Of a stretch of DNA of 64,000 nucleotides, positions 21,603-32,757 are shown piece by piece; position 1 is the stretch's first letter, and each line of letters begins with the position of its first letter. Under the pieces are notes generated by a model. That model did no database searches and was not told the origin of the DNA. It saw only the letters and a program-made list of their open reading frames with translations. Source of the DNA: Cunninghamia lanceolata (taxonomy: Eukaryota > Streptophyta > Pinopsida > Cupressales > Cupressaceae); the NCBI GenBank assembly GCA_027924645.1, contig BSBN01001149.1, positions 1 through 64,000 of the forward strand, given 5' to 3'. The translations under genes were made by a program, and so were the position numbers.

Positions 21603-24086
21603 TCAAGATTCCTTATCCAAGTCAATTTTGTCCTCACTGGCCAGCTTGTTACGATAAGTCAACCATGCCTCAAGCGCTGGATTAATGTCAGATGGGTCTG
21701 GGTCCTCCAAATGATGTATCCTGTAGTCAAACACCTCCAGTTCCCGACTGAACCTGCCATATATACTTTCTATCTCTGCTCCTGCCTTATGGAATGCTTT
21801 GAACTTAGCATTAAGGTCACTTGCTTTATCCAGCCTCTCTTCTATACTCAGTGCAGTGTATTCAAATAGTATCTTATGCAATTTATCTTTGAATTTCTTG
21901 ACGTCAAAAGGAGCATAGTCATCGAAGGACTCTTCCCTACAATCCCTCAAGGAGTCATTGATGTCATATATAATTGATCTCAATTCTTCGTCGGCTGGTT
22001 TGTATGCTTCTTTTGCCTGTTCAAAGGTTTCTTTTCTTAAAAGTAACTGCTGATACCATTCAACAGCCTTTGGGAGCCTATCCCCAGTCAAAATGTTCTC
22101 TGTAACCAAGGTCTGAGCTGGCAATTCTCTAATACCCTTGATTCAGGGATACATGTGAGTAATATTCATCAAAAGAATCACATTCATCTCGCAAATCTTT
22201 CCATTTCTTATGCAAATCTACCATTCGTTGGTGAGCTTGAGTGGAGACGCTTATGGCTTCACATCCTGCTTCAAAAACCCCTATCAACCAATTCTCCGCG
22301 CCTTGAGATTTTGATCTTACCTCGCTCAATTTCGCCATCTCGTCGGTAGACAGGAAAGAGGTACTATTCTTATATCTCCTCCGACGTCCACTGGTTTTAT
22401 CAAAAACTGAAGGCATGCCTGCAGTTCCTCATTTTGCCGCTTTAAGTCCTTCTTAGACATTTCATCTTTGTCTAATTGCTCTAAAATGGATGTAACTGAG
22501 CCTTTGAAATCATCCACTCACTGAGCACGAGTGGTTGGACCCAAATCAACTGAAGATATTACATAGTCTTCTGCCATGACTCGGTCTCTTTATATATCAG
22601 CAGGCGGGATTGTTATTTCTGCTATCCTTGACCCTGATTCATTCTTATAGATCCTCGATTGGATCTTAGCCTTTCTTTGCTTTCGAGGCTTCTGAGCTTG
22701 CAATAGGATAGTACTTAGATCAAGCTGCATTATTTCCACCTGTGGCTCTGGATATGGCAATCTACCTTGCAGCCATTCGAGGGCAGTGGATTTGTCAAAT
22801 TCAGAAGCACCATCTTTATTAGACACGGTCAATTCTTTAGACGGTCCTTGTTTGGTCCCTCCCTCCTTCTCTGGACTTTTCTCCTTTTCTTTCTCTTCTT
22901 CTTGGGCCAAGTCCTTCAGATTCTCAGTCACATTCTCCTGTGCAATTCTCAAAACCTCCTCTGTTGGATCCTTGCCCAGGGGACTATTAGATATGTCAAT
23001 AACTTCCACACCAGCTGAAGCTTCAGGGAGGTTTTCATTGCTTGCCCCCGTTGATGTCTCCTTCTCATCCTCAACTGCTGCTTCAGATTCTTTCAACCCC
23101 AGTTCTGCACATACCTTCTCAATCCCGGGCAGTAGAGGCACTGCCAATGAATCAGCTGGCATTTGTGAAATGGGGACATCAGAAGAGATGGTGAAGGAAG
23201 GCGTACTGACCTGGGTTAAGTTGGTCAAGATAGGTGATAAGGAGGAAGAAATGGTAAGAGATGAAGAAAAGGCTAGTGAAGGTAAGGGAAGAGGGGGTGA
23301 AAGGATGGTGGAAATAGGAGGCAGTGGTAGAGGAGTGGAAGGTGTAGAGGTAGTGGGGGGGCATGAAATGGCAAGAGTGGAGGAGATAGGACTACTAGAA
23401 TCACTGGAGGAGATTGCCAACGAGCAAGAAGTGGTAGTGATAGTAGAGGCCGGAGAGGTCGCAGGAGATGATTCTTGAATTATAACAGCTGAGGTCATGG
23501 GAGAAGTGGATGCAGCGGAAGGAGAAGGGACGGAAGTGGAAGTGACAATAGAAGAAGCGAGAGTTGAGGTAATAGTGCTAGTGTCTTGTGTGGGAGGTTG
23601 GGTAGCCAGAGGATTGGAATCATCTTTGGTTGTGGTAGCCGCCTTGGTGGCCTCTCTTACTTTAACCCTTTTTGCTTTTGAGCTTTCTCCCGCACCACTT
23701 GGCATATCCTTTCTCTTTGAAGTTCTAGTCCTAGTAGAAGGAGGTTGGTCTTTCTTTTGAGGGGACCTTGCAGATGGCTTTTTCACCTTTTTTGTCTTCT
23801 CTGCCAGAGATGTGTGTTCCTCACTATTTGATTTCTGTCTCTTAGTTGGTTCCGTATCACCTGAGACCTAAATGGGCTCACCCTCTTCTCCCTCTGAGTT
23901 GTTATGAGATTCTACTGCTGTGTCGGTGAGCTGGACTCCCTGTTCATTGAGAACAACCACTTGTGATCTGACCCAGGCTTTGCTTATTCTAATGGGTTCC
24001 CTCATAACAACATCCAGGGAGCTCTCTTCTGCATTAGCCCAGTTTGGCAATGGAATGGGCTTATGATACTGCACTTCCAATGGTCC
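21603..24086 (-). pseudogene. U3 reading frame b, 5' LTR copy
   Basis: It is the counterpart of 7178-9664; the first ATG is at 24005 and it spans about 801 codons. Order: N-W-A-N-A-E-E block, K-R-rich basic stretch (about 23770-23640), Ser/Thr/Pro-rich stretch, Glu/Lys-rich stretch, and charged coiled-coil-like C-terminus. Private defects are TAG at 23870-23868 (CAG in the other copy), a stop in D-I-stop-R-D-R near 22587, a TGA near 22520 (CGA in the other copy), and a frameshift affecting 22416-22129. Where this copy is broken the other is usually open, and the reverse. Confidence 0.6.
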
Positions 24087-25523
24087 TCAGAGCATAACAT
24101 TCTCATCATCTTGCAATTGATCAGGGACTGCCATTATATGGAATCTTTTAATGAAGTCTAGAGGCAACCTCACATGTGCCTTCTTCATGATTTCGTAGTC
24201 ATCAGGGCAGTTGGCCCAGAAGTCCTCAATGTGTACTTTGTGGAAGAGCTTCTTGCTCACAAATGTTTCCATTACTTTGTTTGGATCAAAATGATCCCTT
24301 GCATTATAGTAGTGTAAGTTCAACAGTTGAAGCTCTTTATCTGAATACTCTGCTGATGCCAGAGAAGGACATGCATAGAGTCCCTTGCCAAATTTAATAG
24401 GGAACTGCACACGTGGCCTGTGCAAGTGCGTAAGCTCTTCTACACATGGGATCAGTTGCCTTGACAGTTCTAGAAGCACCGTCTTATCTTCTAGATAGCG
24501 GGGAAGTTTGTAGGTCATTCCAGTGAAGCCTTGTATCCTTATGTATGTGTACTTCTCGAACTGGATGTACCACCTGCCATATCTAGCTATCTCATTCATG
24601 GCCTCGGTAGAAATCCTCAAGGCTATGCTGCCCTGCAAATTTCTAGCAATGTAGATCGTGAATGCATCATTAACTCTTTTGAAGTGAATCAGTGATTGGG
24701 ATGAGATTAGTTGTGGATAGCATTCGTATACTTTGATCTGTGTCTTCTCATTGTTTCCAATCTCACTAATCTTGGACAGTCCGTCGTAGTGGTTCATTCT
24801 TGCCAATGCATAGACGACATAGGATGTCCATCTGAAGTATTTGTTCTCACTGAAGTTGCTAAAAGCTTCATGGATGTTATCACTAAGGATTTGAGCCCAA
24901 TGGAACTCAGTTCCCTTCAATATCTCATTAATTATGGTGAACATCCAGTCCTCAAAGGTAGAGGCAGTCGGTAACCCATAGACTCAGCTTAGAAAGGTTA
25001 CTATGTCCCCAATCTCATCATGGAAGTCACTTCTATAAAGTATTCTGGGAAGCTTGATGAGGGCAAACTTTTTATTCTTGACCCAATTATAATTTATATA
25101 TTTCCTGCACCCTTCTACATCCTTATTGTAAGCTGCCTTTAATCCTTGTTTGTCCAGCATGGTCACAACTTTGTGCTAGGGGATGTCCAACATTTTTTCC
25201 AGAGCAGGTGGGGTCAAGTCAGCTAGGACTTCTCGATTTGCTGTCTGAATTTCCCTGGATAGTACGTCATATCTATCTGCACAAGTGGCAATCAACTCTG
25301 CACATTGAACTGAGGTTGGAAAGGCAGCTGCTTGTCCAAGTCCACTATCTCTGAGTATTTTGGCTCTAGGAGTTGGGCTTGGACCGAAGACCCTTAGTCT
25401 GAAGTCGTCTAGGTCTATGTGACCTAGGTCTGTGTCTCCCACATCACTCCATCCGGAGTGGATTTTGGTTTTTGGAGGGACTCCCTTGAATTCATACTTC
25501 ATCGCTTGTGCCTGAGCAGTCAT
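24087..25523 (-). pseudogene. U3 reading frame a (479 codons), 5' LTR copy
   Basis: Start ATG 25523 and stop TGA 24089-24087 are both shared with the 3' LTR copy. It is broken here by a stop at 25178-25176 (L-D-I-P-stop, Trp in the other copy) and by others near 25165 and 24985. The tryptophan and tyrosine-rich middle is well kept. The function is unknown; see the 9665-11101 entry for the visible blocks. Confidence 0.65.
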
Positions 25524-25799
25524 TTAGTTTGCACAACCGGACCATATAAGTTTAATACCGAGAGAACTCCTAACATACTCCTAAGTTTAGACAAATCAAT
25601 ACAAATCTGCCATTTATTACTAACATGCATCTGAAAGAAAACTAAGTCAAATTGAAAAGACATTGCATGCATGTAGACATCAAATGTTGCAAGAAAAATC
25701 ATCCAAACATCATTATTAATGCATAACAACATCAATTTCATTTTTCTGAACAACCTTCCCTTTAGAAATTTCAAGAAATTCGGTCATTTAGAGGGTTTT

Positions 25800-27310
25800 G
25801 AGCTAATTTGAGGGTTGTCCGACCCTCAGTAAGAAAAGCGCTAACATTGAAGTCATCTGACCTTAGTGGGGAAATCGGACAGGTCCGACCTCGATTTTGG
25901 GCTTCCTTTTCATGCTCCTGAGTTTTGTGCAGTTTTTGGTGATGCCCGACTTGCGCAGAATTTGGGGGGCTCCGACCTCGAATGGTTTGCAAGTTGGTCA
26001 GTTGGCAATTTAGCGCAAAACAATGCAGATGTGAATTAAATTGCTTCTTGCGCGGAAATTAGGTCGGTCTGACCTGCGCGGTTTTTGATAGGGTCCGACT
26101 AGGTCGGATGTGCGGTAATGCAGCGCAAGTCAAACAAGGCACTTTTTAGTGCTAAAATTGAGGGTAAACTCCCGGTGGGGATTTCAGGCAGCATCGACCC
26201 TGCGGAGGTATATTTATCATCCGACCAAGTCGGAGACCGATTTTCTAGCGCAAGGTCGGACAGAGCACCTTTAGCGCAAAACAAGTTTTGGAGTTTGCGG
26301 GACCTTCGAAGCCATCTGACCAAGTTGGAGAAAGGTATTTGGGTGCGTTGGTCGGATGAGGCTGATTCGAGTGCAAAGGGCATCAGGCCCTTCAGCGTGG
26401 GATTCCAAGGTGTCTGACCTTGATGAGGGTTTTGGTTCACGGGTCAGTTGGAGCTCGATTTAGCGCCGACTCGGTGCAAGGGAATTACAGGGCTAAAATC
26501 CCTAAATTTCTTAATTTGTTTAAGCCATGACATCCTCCTAGGGTTTAGACTAGGGTTTCAAAATGAAAGACTCCAAAAACTGTACAAACCCTAACCTGAA
26601 AACAGTCTCAATCTATCAATCATCCTCTGAAATCCTAACTGCCAACTTCGAACCTCCAACCATTCGTAATTAAAACTGGAAGTAGCATGGTTAAAACCCT
26701 ACTTGGCAAGAATGGCAGCGGGTTGTCGTCCAGGTAGGTTGCGGGTTTGATTTGTAGGTCGAGTTCACGGGATGTGACTGGAGCTCCGCAATTTTAAACC
26801 TCAAATCCAATTAGAATGCTTTTTAACTCACTAAATTTCCTTATAAACCCTAGCTAATCCGCCATTAATGCGTAGGTGTACGAACTGTCAGTGAGGAGGG
26901 TTTGCGCGGGTTTTCGATATGTCTGACCTACGGAGGATTTTGATGCATCGGACTTGGTCAAACAGGGTAACTTTCAGTGCGAGGCTCGACATTTGGTTTG
27001 CACCAGTTAGCGGGGAAATTGGGCTTGTCTGACCTGCGGGTTTTTTGATGTTATCCGACTAGGTCAGAAGTTGTTGTTTTTAGCGTAGGGTCGGATGGAG
27101 CTAATTTCAGCGCAGAAGGCCACTTCGAAGGTTAGATGCTCGGTCGGTCGAATAGAATTTTAGCGCTTAGGTCGAGGCGATAAGTTTTTAGCGCTAGGTT
27201 GGACGAAGCACTTTTCAGCGCTGGGTCAGACAAAGCATTTTCAGCGCTAGGTCGGACGGAGAGGAAATTAGCGCAATGGTTGGTTGAAGGCCATTTTAGC
27301 GCAAAAGGTT
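25800..27310 (-). repeat. U3 block of recurring GTCGGAC and TTTTAGCGC words (5' LTR copy)
   Basis: Same block as at 11388-13000. In the run 27150-27280 the words TTAGCGCTAGGT, TTCAGCGCTGGGTC and TTCAGCGCTAGGTCGGAC follow each other at about 30-35-base steps, showing the repeat more clearly than in the other, more decayed copy. Confidence 0.55.
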
Positions 27311-27509
27311 AATTCGAGATCCTCAAAAGGAAAGTATCAATTCATCCTAGCAAATTTTGAAGTGATTTTTAAATATCATTTTTTGCCAAGGTCAAAAAAA
27401 TGCTCTTGGACCATACAATCACTTAGGAGATCAGAAGATCAAAATGACTCCAGCCAAGCAAAAGAGGGGGTCTCCATTCTTGAATGGGGCGTGTGTGCAA
27501 GGCACAATA

Positions 27510-27514
27510 GGTTT
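27510..27514. repeat. target-site duplication of the 7-kb-LTR element, right copy (GGTTT)
   Basis: Exact match to 6031-6035. Chromovirus gag resumes immediately afterwards. Confidence 0.92.
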
Positions 27515-28500
27515 GAGCCAAGAACAAGAGAAGAAAGTGAAGATGAAGCTAAAGAAGAGCTATCTGAGGAAGAACAAGAAGCTGCATGAGATCCTGCGGA
27601 AGTTAGGTTGTTGAGGGCCATTTCAAAGATCGGAAAGAGGCCTAGGATTGAAGTTTCTACATATTCTAGAGATTTGAATCTGAAACAAATTATTGATTGG
27701 ATCAATGACATGGAGGAGTATTTCAAGAATGAAGACGTGGAGGACCCAGATCAGGTCAAGTTTGCAAAAACAAAATTGAAGGGCCATGTCAGTATTTGGT
27801 GGAAGGAGGTCCAGCTAGAGAGGAACAGAAGAGGAAAAGGAAAGATCACCAGATGGGATCAGATGGTGGATAAACTGAAGAAGCAGTTCATTCCTGTGGA
27901 CTATGAGATGGAGTTATTGAAGAAGCTGCAAGGATTGAAGCAAGTCAACAAGTCTATTAAGGAGTATACATAAGAGTTTTATAAGATTACTATCAGAATC
28001 GGTTATGCAGAGGCCAATAAGGAGAAGGTATACCGTTACATTAATGGGTTGAGACCAAGTATTCAAGAGGAGCTAAGCCTAGTCAGAATGACCACCATAG
28101 AAGATGCATAATAGTTTTCCTTGAAGGTGGAAGAGAAGCTAAATAAAAGATTTGATAGCAAGCAAAGGGGAAGAGGTCAAGGTGGAAGGACTGGTGGAAC
28201 CTATGGGGGACGAAATGAAGATTCAAAGAAAAGTGAAGAATTTGGCACCAGTCAAATTTAGAGAGGAGATAATACCTACCACCCTCGAGACTAGAACAAT
28301 GGTGAGCAAAGAGGAAGAGGAAGAGGCAGACCTGGGTAAGGGCCTGGAAGAGGAGTTTTCAGAGGAACTTGTTTCCAATGTGGAGAAGAAGGGCATTGAG
28401 CATATGAGTGTCCGCAGCATCAAGGAAGGACAAATAGAAGACCTGAAGGTAATGTACGAGTTGCACATGTAGATGAAGATGTGCAGTTTGAGCATTTTGA
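27515..28500 (+). pseudogene. chromovirus gag, main part with zinc knuckle
   Basis: It reads L-K-Q-I-I-D-W-I-N-D-M-E-E-Y-F, then L-K-G-H-V-S-I-W-W-K-E-V and W-D-Q-M-V-D-K-L-K-K-Q-F, the retrotransposon gag domain of plant gypsy elements. A C-x2-C-x4-H-x4-C zinc knuckle is at 28370-28411, interrupted by TGA directly after its His. Stops at 27971-27973 (CAA-like site), 28109-28111 and 28259-28261 break it. Its start lies at 5926, on the far side of the 21.5-kb insertion. Confidence 0.85.
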
Positions 28501-28559
28501 AGATGCTGAAAGGGGAGAAACCCTAGTTGTCAGAAGAACTTTTTTGAATGAGGAGAAAG

Positions 28560-31500
28560 AACCCAATCAGAGGAAGAGTCTATTCTGCACAAGGTGCAAA
28601 TGTGAAGGTAAGTGTTGAGATATTATTATCGACAGTGGAAGCACTGACAATCTTGTTTCAGAGGAGATGGTTGATAAGTTGAAGTTGACAAGAAGAAAGC
28701 ATCCACATCCATATTGGATTGCATGGTTGCAGAAGGACCATAGAGCTTTGGTCAATGAGTAGTGTTTAGTGAAGTTCAAGATTGGGAACTACCATGATGA
28801 GGTGATGTGTGATATCATACCGATGGATGCATGTCATATGCTATTGGGGAGGCCATGGCAGTATGATAGGAGCGTTGTCCATGATGGCCGTGCAAGCACA
28901 TATTCACTAACAAAGGATGGAGTTCATCATAAGTTGAAGCCCTTGAAGGAGGTGGAAGCAAAGGTATGTAGTACTGCCAAAATTTGCTTGGTAGATGGAA
29001 GGAAATTTTTGGAAGGTATGAAGCATGAGAGTCATTGCTTTGCATTGATTCCTAAGATCAGTCAAGAGAAATGTGAAGATGTACCAGTAGAAGTTTCAGA
29101 TATGTTGGAAGAATTTCAAGACATTGTCTCTAATAATGTACTAGAAGGTTTACCACTGGTGAGGAAGATAAGTCATCAAATGGACTTGATACCAGGAGCC
29201 AGTTTGTCGAATAAGGCAGCCCACAAAATGACCCCTGTAGAGAGTGAAGAGCTAAATGGACAAGTTCAAAAGTTGTTAAGGAGGGGGTTGATAAGAGAGA
29301 GCCTAAGTCCATGTGCGATACCTACAGTACTAGCACCAAAGAAAGATGGAGAGTGGAGAATGTGTACAGATTCTCGAGCCATCAACAAGATCGCAATCAA
29401 GTACAGATTTCCATTACCCATAATGGATGACATAATGGATTGTTTGAGTGGAGCCAAGTACTTCAAGAAAATTGATTTGAAGAGTGGGTATCACCAGATC
29501 TGAATAAGATAAGGAGATGAATGGAAGACAGCCTTCAAGACAAAGGAGGGTTTGTATGAGTGGTTAGTCATGCCATTTGGGCTAACCAATGCACTGAGCA
29601 CATTCATGCGGCTCATGAATGAGGTACTGAAAGAATTTTTGGGAAGTTTTGTTATTGTTTATTTAGATGATATTTTGATTTTCAGTAAAACTTGGGATGA
29701 GCATCTTATGCATATCAGAAGAGTTTTAGAGAAGCTGAGGGATGAGAAGTTGCTAATTAATCTGAAGAAATGTAGTTTTGCAAAGAAGGAGTTGGTATAC
29801 CTGGGATTTGTTGTCTCAGAGGAAGGTCTTAAGATGGACCTAGAAAACGTAAGGGCTATCATTGAATGGCCTACACCAAGGAGTGCCACAGAGGTACGAT
29901 CTTTTCATGGTTTGGCAAGTTTTTACAAAAAGTTTATCAGAAATTTTAGTAGCATTTGTGCAGCCCTAACTGAGACAATGAGAGGGGATAGAAAAGAGTT
30001 TAGATGGACTAAAGGAGCAAACAAAATCTTTGATACATTGAAGCAGAAAGTCACATAGCAACCTGTTTTGGCACTTCCAGATTTCAATAAAGTATTTCAA
30101 GTAGATTGTGATGCTAGTGGTAGTGCTATAGGAGCTGTTTTGAGTTAAGAAGGTAAGCTCATTGCCTATTTTAGTGAGAAGCTTAATGATGCCAAGAAAA
30201 GGTATTATGTTTATGATTAGGAGTTTTATGCAATAGTTCAGGCTTTGAAGAAATGGAGACGCCAAAAGAGTTTGTTTTATATACTGATCATCAGGGTTTA
30301 TAGTATCTTAATAGTCAAAGAAAGTTGAATCAAAGGCACTTAAAATGGGTTGAGTTTTGCAGAGTTATACTTTTGTTTTGAAGCACAAGAGTGGGAAGTC
30401 AAACAGAGTTGCAGATGCCTTGAGTAGAAGGCAAAATTTACTGATAGAAATGAAGATAGAGGTTGTTGGGTTCGATGAGCTCAAGAGTTTGTATCCTGAT
30501 GATCTAGATTTTGCAGAGGCTTGGAAAGCTTGTCTAGAGCCTGTTACTTTAGACAGGACAAAATGGTTGGATTTCATAATCCAAGATGGCATGTTGTTTA
30601 AAGGAAGTCGATTGTGCATTCCGAGGAGTTCCATGAGAGAGAACCTGATTAAGGAGAAGCATAGTGGAGGATTGGTTGGACACTTTGGTCGAGATAAGAC
30701 CATTGCTATTATTGGTGAAAATTATTATTGGCCACAGTTGCAGTAGGATGTGAGGAAATTTGTGTAGAGTTGCAGAGTATGTCAGATGGCGAAAGGAGCA
30801 AGTTAGAATACAGGTCTATATTAGCCACTACCTGTACCAGAGAAGCCGTGGGATGATATTAGTATGTATTTTGTTCTTGGTTTACCAAGGACACAGAGAG
30901 GACATGATTCCATTTTTGTGGTGGTGGATAGATTCTTGAAGATGGTACATTTCATTCCTTGTAAGAAGACTAATGATGCTGTCCATATTGTTGAATTATT
31001 TTTTAGAGAGGTGGTGAGATTACATGGTCTACCAAAGAGCATAGTTTCAGATTGAGATACCAAGTTTGTTGGTTATTTCTGGAGGACATCATGGAAGAAG
31101 TTGAAGACAAATTTGAAGTTCAGTTCTGCACACTATCCATAGACTGATGGATAGACAGAAGTGGTGAATAGGTGTTTAGGTAACCTGTTGCGATGCTTAG
31201 TAGGAGATAAGCCCAAGGGATGGGATTTGATTTTACCATAGGAAGAATTTGCTTACAACAATTCTATCAATAGGAGTACTAGTAAATCACCATTCTAGAT
31301 TGTATATGGGAATAGTCTAAGAAATGCTTCAGATTTAAGGAATCTGGACAAAGGAGAAAAGACAAGTGCCGAGGATGAAGACTTTGCAAAACACATGAAG
31401 AATTTGCATGAAGGGGTGAGAAAGCACATTAATAAGATGAATATTCAGTACAAGGCTAAGGCAGATCAGAAGAGGAGATATAAGGAATTCCAAGTAGGAA

Positions 31501-31600
31501 ATGAAGTTGAAAATGAAGAAATTTGGACCATGCAGAATTTTGAAGAAACATGATTTAGGAAATGCATATGAGGTAGAGCTGCTGAGTGGGATCAACATTT
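28560..31600 (+). pseudogene. chromovirus pol: protease, reverse transcriptase, RNase H, integrase
   Basis: Protease: I-I-D-S-G-S-T with Asp at 28631. Reverse transcriptase: [22 protein letters not shown] and the active site Y-L-D-D at 29660. RNase H: V-D-C-D-A-S-G-S-A-I-G-A (about 30100) and H-K-S-G-K-S-N-R-V-A-D-A-L-S (30380-30423). Integrase: zinc module H-x4-H-x-C2 (30660-30790), V-V-V-D-R-F (Asp at 30927), I-V-S-D (Asp at 31053) and T-E-V-V-N-R (Glu near 31160). Frame changes occur near 30258 and 31500. Stops such as TGA after I-V-S-D and TAG within Y-P-stop-T-D-G stand where CGA and CAG are usual. Confidence 0.92.
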
Positions 31601-31698
31601 CCCCTATTTTTAACATTGTTGATTTATCAGAATATCATGAAAGTGGAACAGAGGATGGACCGACACAAGAACAGTGGAGTATTCTAGCATCTACTTCA

Positions 31699-31830
31699 GT
31701 AGAGGAGATAGAAGAGATCTTAGATAGCCGTGTGGGAAGAAGTACTTGGAATAGGCAATATGAAGAATATCTGGTGAAATGGAAAGGAAGGCCTATTGAA
31801 GATTCTTTGTGGTTGTCTGAAGCAGAGGTT
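31699..31830 (+). pseudogene. chromodomain at the integrase C-terminus
   Basis: The block V-E-E-I-E-E-I-L-D-S-R-V, then Y-E-E-Y-L-V-K-W-K-G and D-S-L-W-L-S-E-A-E-V is a chromodomain of the retrotransposon type. In chromoviruses it steers integration toward marked chromatin. It is uninterrupted and followed by the natural-looking stop at 31861-31863, 38 bases before the LTR. Confidence 0.88.
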
Positions 31831-31901
31831 GACCGTTTGGGTTTTCCTCACACAAATACCTGAGACGTGACAGGGTCACTTCTCAAATTACCCTGGGTGT
31901 C

Positions 31902-32752
31902 TGATGCAGGAACATCCAGTGGTGTAAGGGAAATCTTGCATCACCCAAAAAAAATATGTGTTTCAAAATTGTTGATGTTCTTTCCATTTCTTTTCAAAAT
32001 TTGTGGTTCTGGTTCCATAATCGCTTGAATAATGATGTAGAACTTTCAGTTTTTCTAACTACTAAAAATAGCAACTTGATATTTTTAGAAAGTTTGCATT
32101 TGGGCACGGAATGAAGTGAAATTTTACAAGAAGTTACATAACTTAAAAATAAGACCTTTGGCGAAGGAATCACACAAAGATCATTTGCGAGCCGAAAGAT
32201 ATTAAAGTTTTTGTTTCCTGAAAAATGCCTGAAAATTATTCAAACTTAGGTTTGAGGCACTAAACGACCTCGTACGGGCCAGAAAATGGCTAGAACCGGC
32301 AAAGACGGTTCTTAGCGCGTAGAGCACTCCATGAGCTTTTTGACGCATAAAACGGTTCATCAATCGGACACCCAGATCAAAAGTTACATCTCCCAGAAGT
32401 TGACCTATTTTTGGAGGGAGATGCAAATTTCAAAATTAGGTTGTTGGCCACCAAAAAGGCTATTAATAACCATTTTTGGGAACCCTGGGTAGTAGTAGAG
32501 TTAAGAGGGAAAGTGTAGAGTCAAGAATAGGTGGGAAAATAGAAACCCTAGCAGATTTGGGGTTACAAAAGACTAATGATTCTAGAGTCTTGTGATAGGA
32601 AGTTGTAATGTGTTGCAGCCTGTGGAGGGTTGATTCCTCTAATTGTATTTGAGCTTTTGTAATGTAATAAGTTGTCCAAATCAATAAAGAAAGTTTGATT
32701 TTCTGTGTTTAATTTCTGTTGTTGTGCGTTTTATGATTTACCCCCTTCATCA
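31902..32752 (+). repeat. chromovirus 3' LTR
   Basis: It starts TGATGCAGGAACATCC and ends CCCTTCATCA, matching 4972-5824 with scattered differences. The 13-base palindrome GTGACAGGGTCAC stands 24 bases in front. No purine-rich tract is visible there. Confidence 0.92.
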
Positions 32753-32757
32753 ACAAA
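32753..32757. repeat. target-site duplication of chromovirus, right copy (ACAAA)
   Basis: Differs at one base from ACAGA at 4967-4971. Confidence 0.55.

Larger units (their letters stand above)
6036..27509 (-). mobile_element. Tat-type Ty3/gypsy element with 7-kb LTRs carrying U3 reading frames
   Basis: Direct repeats 6036-13100 (7065 bp) and 20464-27509 (7046 bp) have TGTTG...CAACA ends (CAATA at the right end of the right copy) and flank a 7.4-kb internal region. Read on the - strand, the order is LTR (27509 to 20464), primer site for tRNA-Asn (20459-20442), gag, protease, archaeal-type RNase H, reverse transcriptase, degenerate RNase H, integrase, about 1 kb non-coding, LTR (13100 to 6036). 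The additional RNase H marks the Tat lineage of Ty3/gypsy. The element is 21.5 kb long. It lacks a visible polypurine tract, has a second primer-site-like sequence in its place, and carries two large reading frames inside each LTR. Confidence 0.93.
20464..27509 (-). repeat. 5' LTR (element orientation) of the Tat-type element, 7046 bp
   Basis: It runs in element orientation from 27509 to 20464. It has the same content as the other copy: motif-repeat block (about 25800-27310), U3 frames a and b (25523 to 21603), TATA box (21300-21307) and R/U5. The last bases before the target duplication read CACAATA where the other copy has CACAACA, one C-to-T change at the LTR tip. Confidence 0.92.
4972..32752 (+). 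mobile_element. chromodomain Ty3/gypsy LTR retrotransposon (outer shell of the nest)
   Basis: Two direct repeats of 853 and 851 bp (4972-5824, 31902-32752) start TGATGCAGG and end TTCATCA. They are followed and preceded, respectively, by a tRNA-iMet primer site and a gag-pol ending in a chromodomain. The order is gag, protease, reverse transcriptase, RNase H, integrase, chromodomain, which is the established order for plant chromoviruses. The 21.5-kb element at 6036-27509 splits gag; without it and one copy of its target duplication the element would be about 6.3 kb. There are many in-frame stops and at least two frameshifts, so it is inactive. I saw no clear polypurine tract in front of the right LTR. 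Confidence 0.93.

Noticed and set aside
6036..27509. The two 7-kb copies as a segmental duplication or two neighbouring elements
   Set aside because: The copies end exactly in TGTTG/CAACA, are flanked by a perfect 5-bp duplication at the outer borders only, and abut a primer site inside. This is an LTR pair.
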